Assembly (NCBI GenBank): GCA_028719045.1
Contig: JAQULD010000015.1
Span: forward strand, 1 to 18,987
DNA from: Candidatus Omnitrophota bacterium
GTDB lineage: Bacteria; Omnitrophota; Koll11; Gygaellales; Profunditerraquicolaceae
Direction: 5' to 3'
DNA length: 18,987 bases
Below the pieces are notes generated by a model. It saw only the letters and a program-made list of their open reading frames with translations, was not told where the DNA came from and made no database searches. Every line of letters begins with the position of its first letter. Positions within the stretch are counted from its first letter, which is position 1. This document shows positions 1 through 6,168 of this stretch, in pieces. Made by a program: the position numbers and the translations under genes.

Positions 1-76
1 ACATTACGATATCGGAATTCGGGCCGGTCCCTTTAAGCCATTCGCTCGTATGGTGCAACAGGTCGTCTAGCATCAT
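1..76 (-). CDS. mcsB: McsB protein arginine kinase, N-terminal fragment (cut by window edge)
   Basis: Only the first 25 codons are in the window. They begin with two consecutive ATG codons (76 and 73) and read MMLDDLLHHTSEW, then LKGTGPNSDIVM. The stretch W-L-K-G-T-G-P-x-S-D-I-V is the characteristic start of McsB, the kinase that phosphorylates arginines on damaged proteins and marks them for ClpCP degradation. It starts one base after the mcsA stop codon, and an AAGGAG ribosome binding site lies inside the last mcsA codons, so the two are surely co-translated. The catalytic domain lies outside the window, so identity rests on this motif plus the mcsA neighbour. Confidence 0.85.
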   Translation of the reverse strand, partial: MMLDDLLHHTSEWLKGTGPNSDIVM

Positions 77-77
77 A

Positions 78-599
78 TTATTGTTTTTTCTCCTTGGGCT
101 CCCGCGGCTGTTTTTCCTGCAGCGAACGGATCTGGTCGCGCAGGCTCGCCGCTTCTTCGTATTGCTCCGCTTCTATGGCCTTGGAAAGCTTAAACCGCAG
201 TTCCTGGATATCCAAAGTGTCTTTCCTCGGCTCTTTTGCCATCTTAGCCGGGGATTTTCCGGAATGGGAATTAGAACCGTGGATCCTTTTTAATAGAGGC
301 CCCAGGTATTTCTTAAAAGCCGTATAACATTCGCTGCAGCCGAGCCTCCCTATTTTCTTGAATTCATTGTAAGTAAGGCCGCAGTTAGGGCATTTAAGGC
401 TGACTATTTCTTTTTCTTCAGCGGGTTTTTGGAATTCCGACAGCCCCGCCAAAAGGTCAGCCAACCCGAATTGCTGCTCCATCTGGGCGCTTTTCTGGCG
501 CGCGCACTGCTCGCAGAGATGCAGCTCGTTCATCTGTTCGTCAACTATCTCCGTCAAATGGACTGTAGCCTGATTTTTTCCGCAAATATCGCAAAGCAT
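78..599 (-). CDS. mcsA: McsA-like zinc-finger protein with UVR motif (arginine kinase activator)
   Basis: A 173-residue protein with four CxxC pairs (C3/C6, C29/C32, C70/C73, C88/C91), as expected for the two zinc-binding modules of McsA. A UVR (UvrB/UvrC-type) motif follows near residues 132-161, around L-x-x-A-I-E-A-E-Q-Y-E-E-A-A-x-L-R. The tail is highly charged and lysine-rich. In the known family McsA binds and activates the arginine kinase McsB, and mcsB begins one base downstream here, which settles the assignment. The ATG at 599 is preceded by an AAAGGGGAT ribosome binding site, which itself overlaps the region just after the ilvE stop. The Firmicute partner ctsR is not adjacent; the gene instead ends a lysS-lol-ilvE series. 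Confidence 0.88.
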   Translation of the reverse strand: MLCDICGKNQATVHLTEIVDEQMNELHLCEQCARQKSAQMEQQFGLADLLAGLSEFQKPAEEKEIVSLKCPNCGLTYNEFKKIGRLGCSECYTAFKKYLGPLLKRIHGSNSHSGKSPAKMAKEPRKDTLDIQELRFKLSKAIEAEQYEEAASLRDQIRSLQEKQPREPKEKKQ

Positions 600-614
600 C
601 GCGATCCCCTTTAG

Positions 615-1484
615 TTAATACCTGACGCCCTCTTTTTTGGTAAGCTCTTTAAACTTCTTCATAAGCGTCAGAGTAAGTTTACCCGGTTTGCCTCCCCCGA
701 TAACGCGGCCGTCGACCTTGACCACGGGGATTATTTCCGCGGCTGTCCCGGTAAGGAAACACTCGTCGGAAATGAACACTTCGTGGCGGGTGAGCACGTG
801 TTCATGCACAAGGATTTTTGATTTTCTCGCGATCTCAAGCACCGAGTCGCGCGTAATTCCCCGCAAAGTGCCCATGCACTGCGGAGGAGTATACAAATGG
901 TTGTTTTTCACGATAAAAATATTGTCCCCGGTGCATTCCGCCACGTATCCGAGGGAATCAAGCATGATAGCTTCGTTACATCCGGCATTGTTGGCTTCGA
1001 TCTTGGCCAGGATGTTATTCAAATAATTAAGCGACTTGATCTGCGGGTTGACCGCCTCGGGCAGATTCCGGATGGTAGGCACCGTGATGATATCCAGCCC
1101 TCTTTTGTACAGGTCCTCGGGGTATAAAGCGATCTTATCGGCGATAATGATAACGCCGGCTTTTCCCGTGCATTTACGCGGGTCTAACCCCAGGTCGCCT
1201 TCGCCGCGGGTAATCACCAACCTGATATAAGCGTCGTTGAGTTTATTCGCCTTAAGGGTCTTAATGACTTCGCTGACCATCTCTTTTTTTGTCAACGGGA
1301 TCTTAAGCATTATCGAATGGGCCGACTCATAAAGCCTGTCGATATGCTCGTCCAGCTTAAAAACCAGGCGGCCATAGGCCCTGATCCCCTCAAACACGCC
1401 GTCGCCGTATAAAAGCCCGTGGTCAAACACCGAGATCTTCGCTTCGTTCTTCTCGTAGAATTTACCGTTGATATAGATTTTCAT
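615..1484 (-). CDS. ilvE: Branched-chain amino acid aminotransferase (fold-type IV PLP enzyme)
   Basis: A 289-residue class IV aminotransferase, full length for the IlvE family. It would transfer the amino group between glutamate and the keto acids of valine, leucine and isoleucine in the cytosol. Visible features are the N-terminal F-D-H-G-L-L-Y-G-D-G-V-F-E-G-I-R-A-Y block (20-37), the probable Schiff-base lysine K150 in I-K-S-L-N-Y-L-N-N-I-L-A, E185 in the E-C-T-G-D-N-I-F block that contacts the cofactor ring, and the G-T-L-R-G-I-T-R-D block (205-213). The ATG at 1484 has a weak GGGGTG-like site upstream and lies 24 bases after lolD. D-amino-acid aminotransferase is a related alternative, but the sequence blocks favour IlvE. 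Confidence 0.88.
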   Translation of the reverse strand: MKIYINGKFYEKNEAKISVFDHGLLYGDGVFEGIRAYGRLVFKLDEHIDRLYESAHSIMLKIPLTKKEMVSEVIKTLKANKLNDAYIRLVITRGEGDLGLDPRKCTGKAGVIIIADKIALYPEDLYKRGLDIITVPTIRNLPEAVNPQIKSLNYLNNILAKIEANNAGCNEAIMLDSLGYVAECTGDNIFIVKNNHLYTPPQCMGTLRGITRDSVLEIARKSKILVHEHVLTRHEVFISDECFLTGTAAEIIPVVKVDGRVIGGGKPGKLTLTLMKKFKELTKKEGVRY

Positions 1485-1508
1485 TATTCACCCCGCTTTA
1501 AGTGATAC

Positions 1509-2183
1509 TTAGTTAACTAAAATGCCGTCTTTAAGATCATATACTTTGTCCGCGGACCTGGCCAAATCCATATTATGCGTTACCAGGACGATGGAAGTAT
1601 TGTTCTCCCTGGCTGCCTTGCGGATAAGGCCGATAATTTCCGTGCCCGTCTTTGAATCCAGGTTCCCCGTGGGCTCATCGCAGAAAAGCATCTCGGGATT
1701 ATTTATAAGCGCCCTGGCAATCGCCACGCGCTGCTGTTCCCCTCCTGAAAGCTGGTTCGGGAAATGCGTTTCCCTTTCAGTTAACCCCGCCTGTTCGATA
1801 AGCCCTCTGGCATGTTTTTTCAAGGCGACAGCTCCGCTTTGGAAACCGGAACCTATTAATGCGGGCATCAGCACGTTTTCCAGGACATTGAATTCCCCGA
1901 GCAGGTGATAAAACTGGAAAACAAAACCTATTTGTTTGTTTCTGATCCTGCAAAGTGAAAGGTCGCTTAACTTGTACAGGTCCTGGCCCTTAAATACCAC
2001 GCTACCCGAGCTAGGGGCGTCCAATCCGCCTAAAACATGCAAAAGAGTGGATTTCCCGGCCCCGGAAGGGCCGACTATCGCGACAAACTCGCCCTTTTCC
2101 ACCTTCAGGTCTACCCCTTTTAATACTTCTATTTCTTTACTGCCGTTATCGTAAACCTTGCGGATATTCTTGGCTTCTAACAT
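1509..2183 (-). CDS. lolD: Lipoprotein-releasing ABC transporter ATP-binding protein
   Basis: A 224-residue ABC ATPase. Walker A is G-P-S-G-A-G-K-S-T (38-46), the Q-loop glutamine is Q90, the signature is L-S-G-G-E-Q (145-150), Walker B is M-L-F-C-D-E (165-170) and the switch histidine is H203. It belongs to the MacB/LolD subgroup, and the adjacent LolC/E-type permease makes it the motor that extracts lipoproteins from the inner membrane. The start at 2183 gives the normal N-terminus (MLEAKNIRKVYDNG) and forms a TGATG overlap with the lolC stop, so the two are translationally coupled. Longer in-frame starts up to 2300 would read back through lolC and look unlike the family. Confidence 0.9.
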   Translation of the reverse strand: MLEAKNIRKVYDNGSKEIEVLKGVDLKVEKGEFVAIVGPSGAGKSTLLHVLGGLDAPSSGSVVFKGQDLYKLSDLSLCRIRNKQIGFVFQFYHLLGEFNVLENVLMPALIGSGFQSGAVALKKHARGLIEQAGLTERETHFPNQLSGGEQQRVAIARALINNPEMLFCDEPTGNLDSKTGTEIIGLIRKAARENNTSIVLVTHNMDLARSADKVYDLKDGILVN

Positions 2184-3373
2184 CACTCGTACCTCAGCGC
2201 CTCTACAGGCCCAAGCCTCGCCGCTTTGATCGCAGGGTAAACCGTAGAAACAAGCGTGATCAGGAAACTGGCGGCGATGATCAAAACCATATCCGGCCAT
2301 ACCTCGATAGATACCGGAAGCCTGTCGATATAATAAATATCCTGCGGCAGCTTTATGAACTGGTATTTCTTAAGCAGCGCGCACAAAAACACCCCGAAAG
2401 CAGTCCCGAGCAAAGTCCCGGAAAAACCGATGATCAATCCTTCGAGGGTAAAAATGTTCCTGATCATGCGCGCGTTCATCCCGATAGCTTTCAGGACGCC
2501 GATGTCCTTGGTCTTCTCCACTACCATGACAATAAGGGTGCTGATTATATTGAAAGAAGCGACCAGTATTATCAAGGTCAGGATGATGAACATGGTCAGT
2601 TTTTCAAGCTTAAGCGCCGCGAAGAAATTCTGGTTCGCTTCAGTCCAGGTCCTTAAGTTATATTCATAACCTAAACTTAAGGCCAGGTCTTTTCTCACTT
2701 TATCGGCAAGATAAAGGTTGTCTAATTTCACGGCTACGGCGGTTATCTGATCATCCATGGCCAGAATAACCTGCGCGGTCTTTAAATTGGTAAAAATAAG
2801 GTTCAGGTCATAGTCATACATGCCGGAACCGAATATGCCCACGACCTTCAAGGTCCGTTCTTTCCCCGAAGCCGAAAGGGTCTGGATGCTCGAGTTCAAG
2901 CGCAGGCCGAAAGTCGCGGCTAATTCCTTGCCGACAATGACGCAATCGGGGCCGAGGTCCTTCAGGCTTCCCGACTTCAAATATTCCTTGATCCTGGTCG
3001 TCTGCGTTTCTTTTTCAGGATCGATGCCCTTTATCCCTACGGCGTAGAATTTCTTGCCGTCTTTTATCAATACCTGGCCCTGCACAAACGGGCTTATCCC
3101 TTTGACATGGGGATTAGCGGAAATTTTGTTCTTTATATTCTCGTATTCTTTGTTATCAATGCCGCTGAAACTTGAGACCGTGATATGCGAATAATTGCCC
3201 ACGATCTTGTCGCGCAGGTCTTTGTCAAAACCGGTCATGACCGCGATGACCACGATAAGCGCCGTGACGCCTATAGTTACGCCCAGGACCGAAATCACGC
3301 TTATCAGGGAAATGAATTTCTCTTTTCTTTTGGTAAAAAGGTAGCGCAGACTGATAAACAGTTCCGTCCTCAT
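2183..3373 (-). CDS. lolC: Lipoprotein-releasing system permease, LolC/LolE family
   Basis: A 396-residue inner-membrane permease of the MacB/FtsX superfamily with the LolC/LolE layout. One N-terminal membrane helix (about 20-48) is followed by a large periplasmic domain, then three C-terminal helices (about 260-285, 309-334, 361-380). The cytoplasmic stretch E-K-T-K-D-I-G-V-L-K-A-I-G after the second helix and the ending G-P-V-E-A-L-R-Y-E are typical of the family. Only one permease gene is present, so the complex is probably a homodimer (sometimes called LolF) with LolD. It ends in TGA, showing that TGA terminates translation in this genome. It lies 41 bases after lysS, with no clear ribosome binding site. 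Confidence 0.88.
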   Translation of the reverse strand: MRTELFISLRYLFTKRKEKFISLISVISVLGVTIGVTALIVVIAVMTGFDKDLRDKIVGNYSHITVSSFSGIDNKEYENIKNKISANPHVKGISPFVQGQVLIKDGKKFYAVGIKGIDPEKETQTTRIKEYLKSGSLKDLGPDCVIVGKELAATFGLRLNSSIQTLSASGKERTLKVVGIFGSGMYDYDLNLIFTNLKTAQVILAMDDQITAVAVKLDNLYLADKVRKDLALSLGYEYNLRTWTEANQNFFAALKLEKLTMFIILTLIILVASFNIISTLIVMVVEKTKDIGVLKAIGMNARMIRNIFTLEGLIIGFSGTLLGTAFGVFLCALLKKYQFIKLPQDIYYIDRLPVSIEVWPDMVLIIAASFLITLVSTVYPAIKAARLGPVEALRYE

Positions 3374-3414
3374 ACTGGAGAATGAAATTGATAAGTTAAT
3401 AGTAAAGTCGCTTG

Positions 3415-4851
3415 TTAAACCGGCCTTAAGAGCGGGAATAAAATTACGTCTCGTATCGAAGGCTGGTCGGTAAGAAGCATTACCAGCCTGTCTATTCCTA
3501 TACCCAATCCTCCGGCAGGAGGCATACCGTGTTCCAATGCCAGAACATAATCGTCGTCGACTGCCTTGGTTTCATCATCAAGCTCTTCGATCTCTTCGCG
3601 GAAGCGGCGTTTCTGCTCTACCGGATCATTGAGCTCGGAATAAGCGTTCCCGATTTCCATCCCGGCTATGTATAACTCGAACCTTTCCGAGATCAAAGGC
3701 TCTTCTTTTTTTGTTTTCGCTAAAGGGCAGAGCACGGTAAAATAATCCGTGACGAAAGTGGGCTTATCTTCTATCCCTTCGCCTAATATCTCTTCGATGA
3801 TCTTGGCTATCTGAGAACGCGTCAGCTTGTTTTTTTCTTTGGCAAACCCTTTATCCTGCAGTTTCTTAAGCATTTCCCCGGGTTCATCCTGAGGCAGTAT
3901 ATCGAATTTATCTTTGACCATCTCGGCGAACGAGCGCCTCTGCCAGGGTGGAGTAAGGTCTATGGTTTTCCCCTGATAGTTAATGGTATAGCCGCCCAGC
4001 ACTTCCCTGGCTACGGAGCTGAGCAATTCTTCGCAAAGCTGCATCATGCCTTCCATATTGCTGTAAGCGGAATAAACCTCAAGCATGGTAAATTCCGGGT
4101 TATGCCTGGTGGAAACCCCTTCGTTCCTGAAACTGCGGTTTATTTCGTAAACCTTATCCATCCCGCCCACGAGAAGTTTTTTCAAATACAACTCCGGGGC
4201 GATCCGCAAAAACAGGTCCGTATTATATACGTTATGATGGGTCTTAAAAGGCCTTCCCGCGGCGCCTCCCGCTATAGGGTGCATCATCGGGGTTTCGACT
4301 TCCTGGAAGCCTTTATTATCCAGTAAACTCCTTACCGTTTTAACGATCTTCGAACGCTGCGAGAACACCTTTCTGACTTCTTCATTGGAGATTAAGTCAA
4401 GGTAGCGCTGGCGATAACGCACTTCCACGTCCTTAAGGCCGTGCCATTTTTCAGGAAGCGGCATAAGCGCTTTGGATAAAACCTGCCAATCTTCCACTTT
4501 AACGGTAAATTCGCCCGTATGGGTCTTAAAAAGCTCTCCCTCCGCGTAAATTACATCCGCGATATCTATGTTCTCAAGCAGCTCAAATTTCTCTTTGCCG
4601 ACAAAATCCGCCTTGATGTAAAGCTGGATCCTGCCTGTTGAATCCCGCAGGTCCATAAAAATGACTTTGCCGTGCGAGCGCTTGGCGGTAACCCTGCCGC
4701 AAAGGTTGGCTTTTTTACCTTCCTCGAAACCGGCCAAAGCTTCTCCAATGGCGATATGCTGCGGTACCTGAGCGGGATAAACAGGAATACCTTTCGCCTT
4801 AAGCGCCTCTAATTTAGCCCTTCTTTGTGCGATAATTTCGTCTAGTTCCAT
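3415..4851 (-). CDS. lysS: Lysyl-tRNA synthetase, class II
   Basis: A 478-residue class II lysyl-tRNA synthetase that charges tRNA-Lys. It has an N-terminal anticodon-binding OB fold (about 47-125), motif 1 near residues 183-200, motif 2 with F-R-N-E-G at 241-245 followed by the R-H-N-P-E-F-T-M-L-E block, and motif 3 G-G-L-G-I-G-I-D-R ending at R455. The start chosen is the ATG at 4851 (MELDEIIAQRRAKLEALKAK), which matches the usual N-terminus. An upstream in-frame ATG at 4920 would put the promoter and the transposon inverted repeat inside the gene and is rejected. No ribosome binding site is visible before 4851. It appears to be the first gene of a lysS-lolC-lolD-ilvE-mcsA-mcsB operon. Confidence 0.95.
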   Translation of the reverse strand: MELDEIIAQRRAKLEALKAKGIPVYPAQVPQHIAIGEALAGFEEGKKANLCGRVTAKRSHGKVIFMDLRDSTGRIQLYIKADFVGKEKFELLENIDIADVIYAEGELFKTHTGEFTVKVEDWQVLSKALMPLPEKWHGLKDVEVRYRQRYLDLISNEEVRKVFSQRSKIVKTVRSLLDNKGFQEVETPMMHPIAGGAAGRPFKTHHNVYNTDLFLRIAPELYLKKLLVGGMDKVYEINRSFRNEGVSTRHNPEFTMLEVYSAYSNMEGMMQLCEELLSSVAREVLGGYTINYQGKTIDLTPPWQRRSFAEMVKDKFDILPQDEPGEMLKKLQDKGFAKEKNKLTRSQIAKIIEEILGEGIEDKPTFVTDYFTVLCPLAKTKKEEPLISERFELYIAGMEIGNAYSELNDPVEQKRRFREEIEELDDETKAVDDDYVLALEHGMPPAGGLGIGIDRLVMLLTDQPSIRDVILFPLLRPV

Positions 4852-4860
4852 AGGTTTATA

Positions 4861-4889
4861 ATTATATAGTATAATTAATGTTATGTCAA
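4861..4889 (-). promoter_or_regulatory. Consensus sigma70-type promoter of lysS
   Basis: On the minus strand TTGACA (4889-4884) and TATAAT (4866-4861) are both perfect consensus boxes, separated by 17 bases. The usual distance to a transcription start would place it near 4854, only about three bases before the lysS ATG at 4851. Confidence 0.82.
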
Positions 4890-4905
4890 TCTGAATAGAG
4901 AATAC

Positions 4906-4926
4906 GGGGACGTTCCCCAAAGTACC
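4906..4926. repeat. Left inverted repeat of the RAYT element
   Basis: This 21-base sequence (core GGGGACGTTCCCC, then AAAGTACC) is the reverse complement of 5622-5642 apart from one base. The core can itself fold into a hairpin with a five-pair GGGGA/TCCCC stem, the form of a REP-type palindrome. It lies 3 bases beyond the transposase stop codon and 16 bases upstream of the lysS -35 box. Confidence 0.85.
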
Positions 4927-4929
4927 ACC

Positions 4930-5520
4930 CTATTTTATCCTAAACTCTTTATCTACAATATGATCGTAAGGCCTATTTTGGGTAACGTAACCGAAATATT
5001 TTTTCCGGCATTCTTGTCCTGTTATAGATAATCCAGGATAAAGGGGATTGATCAAATTTATTATATCATTTTGAACGCCTTTTGCATACATTAGAAAGCT
5101 GCTCCAGGGATATTGTAAAAGGTTATCGATTAACTTCGCGCGTAAAGGGTTCCTTTCGATATAACGGGCGCATTCCAGAAGATAACTTTCGCTGTCAATT
5201 AAACAACTCTTGTAACGGTTCTGAAATACGAACCCAACGCAATCGTACTTTTTCCTGAAATACGCCGCATACACTTGTAATACTGCCTGCATGAATTTCG
5301 GCAAATCTTCAGCTTTACCGGCCTTAACCAGTAAATGAAGGTGATTAGGCATAAGGCAATAATGCAGAATATAAATTTGGAATTTACTCAAATATTTCGT
5401 AGTAACTTTAAGGAAATAATCATAATCACAATTGTAACGAAATAGTTTTCTTCTATCTATTCCCCTTGTTACGACATGATAATATCCATTATCAACTAAA
5501 ATCCTTGGCGCCCTTGGCAT
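4930..5520 (-). CDS. REP-associated tyrosine transposase (Y1/HUH, RAYT)
   Basis: A 196-residue single-domain transposase of the Y1_Tnp (IS200/RAYT) superfamily. It shows the N-terminal R-x-x-x-x-x-x-x-Y-Y-H-V-V-T-R-G block, the HUH metal-binding motif H60-L-H62 in M-P-N-H-L-H-L-L-V, the N-R-Y-K-S block after residue 100, and the probable catalytic tyrosine Y120 in A-R-Y-I-E-R-N-P-L-R-A, followed by Y-P-W-S-S. Proteins of this type nick single-stranded REP DNA and are usually domesticated single-copy genes. The ATG at 5520 has a strong AAGGAGGG site that is paired in a hairpin, suggesting poor translation. All catalytic motifs are intact, so it may be active. It is bounded by inverted repeats at 4906-4926 and 5622-5642. 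Confidence 0.9.
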   Translation of the reverse strand: MPRAPRILVDNGYYHVVTRGIDRRKLFRYNCDYDYFLKVTTKYLSKFQIYILHYCLMPNHLHLLVKAGKAEDLPKFMQAVLQVYAAYFRKKYDCVGFVFQNRYKSCLIDSESYLLECARYIERNPLRAKLIDNLLQYPWSSFLMYAKGVQNDIINLINPLYPGLSITGQECRKKYFGYVTQNRPYDHIVDKEFRIK

Positions 5521-5527
5521 AAAAAAT

Positions 5528-5562
5528 CCCTCCTTCTACTTACAATAGACGTATAAGGAGGG
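5528..5562 (-). promoter_or_regulatory. Hairpin sequestering the transposase ribosome binding site
   Basis: On the minus strand CCCTCCTT (5562-5555) is a perfect 8-base complement of AAGGAGGG (5535-5528), with a 19-base loop that can add a TAC/GTA extension. The second arm is the ribosome binding site of the transposase, 7 bases before its ATG. Folding would hide the site, as is known for the IS200 transposase mRNA. Confidence 0.65.
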
Positions 5563-5621
5563 TAAATCTAACAAGAATATTTTAATCGCTTGTGATAAAA
5601 TAAGTTATAACCAGTGAGCCT

Positions 5622-5642
5622 GGTACCTTGGGGAACGTCCCC
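5622..5642. repeat. Right inverted repeat of the RAYT element
   Basis: This is the reverse complement of 4906-4926 except for one base (GGTACC in place of GGTACT). The core GGGGAACGTCCCC folds on itself. Its last base, 5642, is also the third base of the TAG stop codon of the hyfI-like gene. An adjacent ACCAG/CTGGT inverted pair (5610-5614 and 5620-5624) adds another small hairpin. Confidence 0.85.
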
Positions 5643-6163
5643 TATGAAATAGAGGAGGAACGGTTTTTCAAGAAAGAATACAGGTATTTTATGATTTGCC
5701 CGGGATTGGGCGGGCAGCCGGGAATATGCAGGTTTACGGGAAGGACATCGCCTATCTTGCCCAGGCAATAATATGAATCTTTAAAACAGCCGCCGTCGAG
5801 CGCGCAGTCCCCGAGGGTAATGACGAATTTCGGGGAAGGCATCGCGTCGTAAGTTTTCTTCAAAGCGAGCAACATGTTCCTTGAAAGCGGTCCGGTCACT
5901 AAAAGCGCGTCCGCGTGGCGCGGAGAAGCCACAAAATCTATGCCGAACCGCTGTATGTCGTAGATCGGATTATTTACCGCGATTATCTCCGATTCGCAGC
6001 CGCCGCAGGAGCCGGTGTCGACTTCTCTTATATGGAACGACCTGCCGAATATCCTGGAGATCTCCCGCTTTAATTGCGCGCCGGAAGCCTCAATTTCCGT
6101 CGATAAATCCAGGTGTTTTGTCACCAAACCCTTTGAGAGGCTCGCCTTTAATATATCTTTCAT
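5642..6163 (-). CDS. Ehr/group 4 hydrogenase-like small subunit (HyfI/NuoB-like)
   Basis: A 173-residue iron-sulfur subunit homologous to HyfI/HycG and complex I NuoB. The four expected ligands of the single 4Fe-4S cluster (N2/proximal type) are present: C53 and C56 in S-C-G-G-C-E, C120 in L-G-D-C-A, and C150 in P-G-C-P-P-N-P. It should sit on the cytoplasmic face, passing electrons to or from the large subunit encoded just upstream (gap 5 bases). It is shorter than E. coli HyfI, but the core is complete through the helix after G-C-P-P. The stop codon TAG uses the first base of the transposon repeat, so the original C-terminus may have differed slightly. The large-subunit partner lacks Ni-Fe ligands, so no hydrogenase name is given. 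Confidence 0.85.
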   Translation of the reverse strand: MKDILKASLSKGLVTKHLDLSTEIEASGAQLKREISRIFGRSFHIREVDTGSCGGCESEIIAVNNPIYDIQRFGIDFVASPRHADALLVTGPLSRNMLLALKKTYDAMPSPKFVITLGDCALDGGCFKDSYYCLGKIGDVLPVNLHIPGCPPNPGQIIKYLYSFLKNRSSSIS

Positions 6164-6168
6164 ATGCT

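Larger units (their letters stand above)
4906..5642 (-). mobile_element. REP-associated tyrosine transposase element bounded by inverted repeats
   Basis: A compact element of about 737 bases: one HUH transposase gene between two 21-base inverted repeats with a single mismatch. Each repeat contains a palindromic core able to form a hairpin, which is how RAYT proteins are known to sit between REP sequences. The interior is visibly more AT-rich than the neighbouring metabolic genes. No target-site duplication is seen, which is expected for this family. It separates the Ehr operon from lysS. Confidence 0.78.

Noticed and set aside
2184..2300. Longer lolD starting at 2300
   Set aside because: The extra codons lie within lolC and do not resemble an ABC ATPase; the ATG at 2183 gives the normal N-terminus and a TGATG overlap.
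4849..4920. Longer lysS starting at the ATG at 4920
   Set aside because: It would place the consensus promoter and part of the transposon inverted repeat inside the coding region and add 23 residues unlike any LysS N-terminus.
5610..5642. Hairpins after the hyfI-like gene as an intrinsic terminator
   Set aside because: The stems are not followed by a T-run on the transcribed strand; they are better explained as the transposon end.
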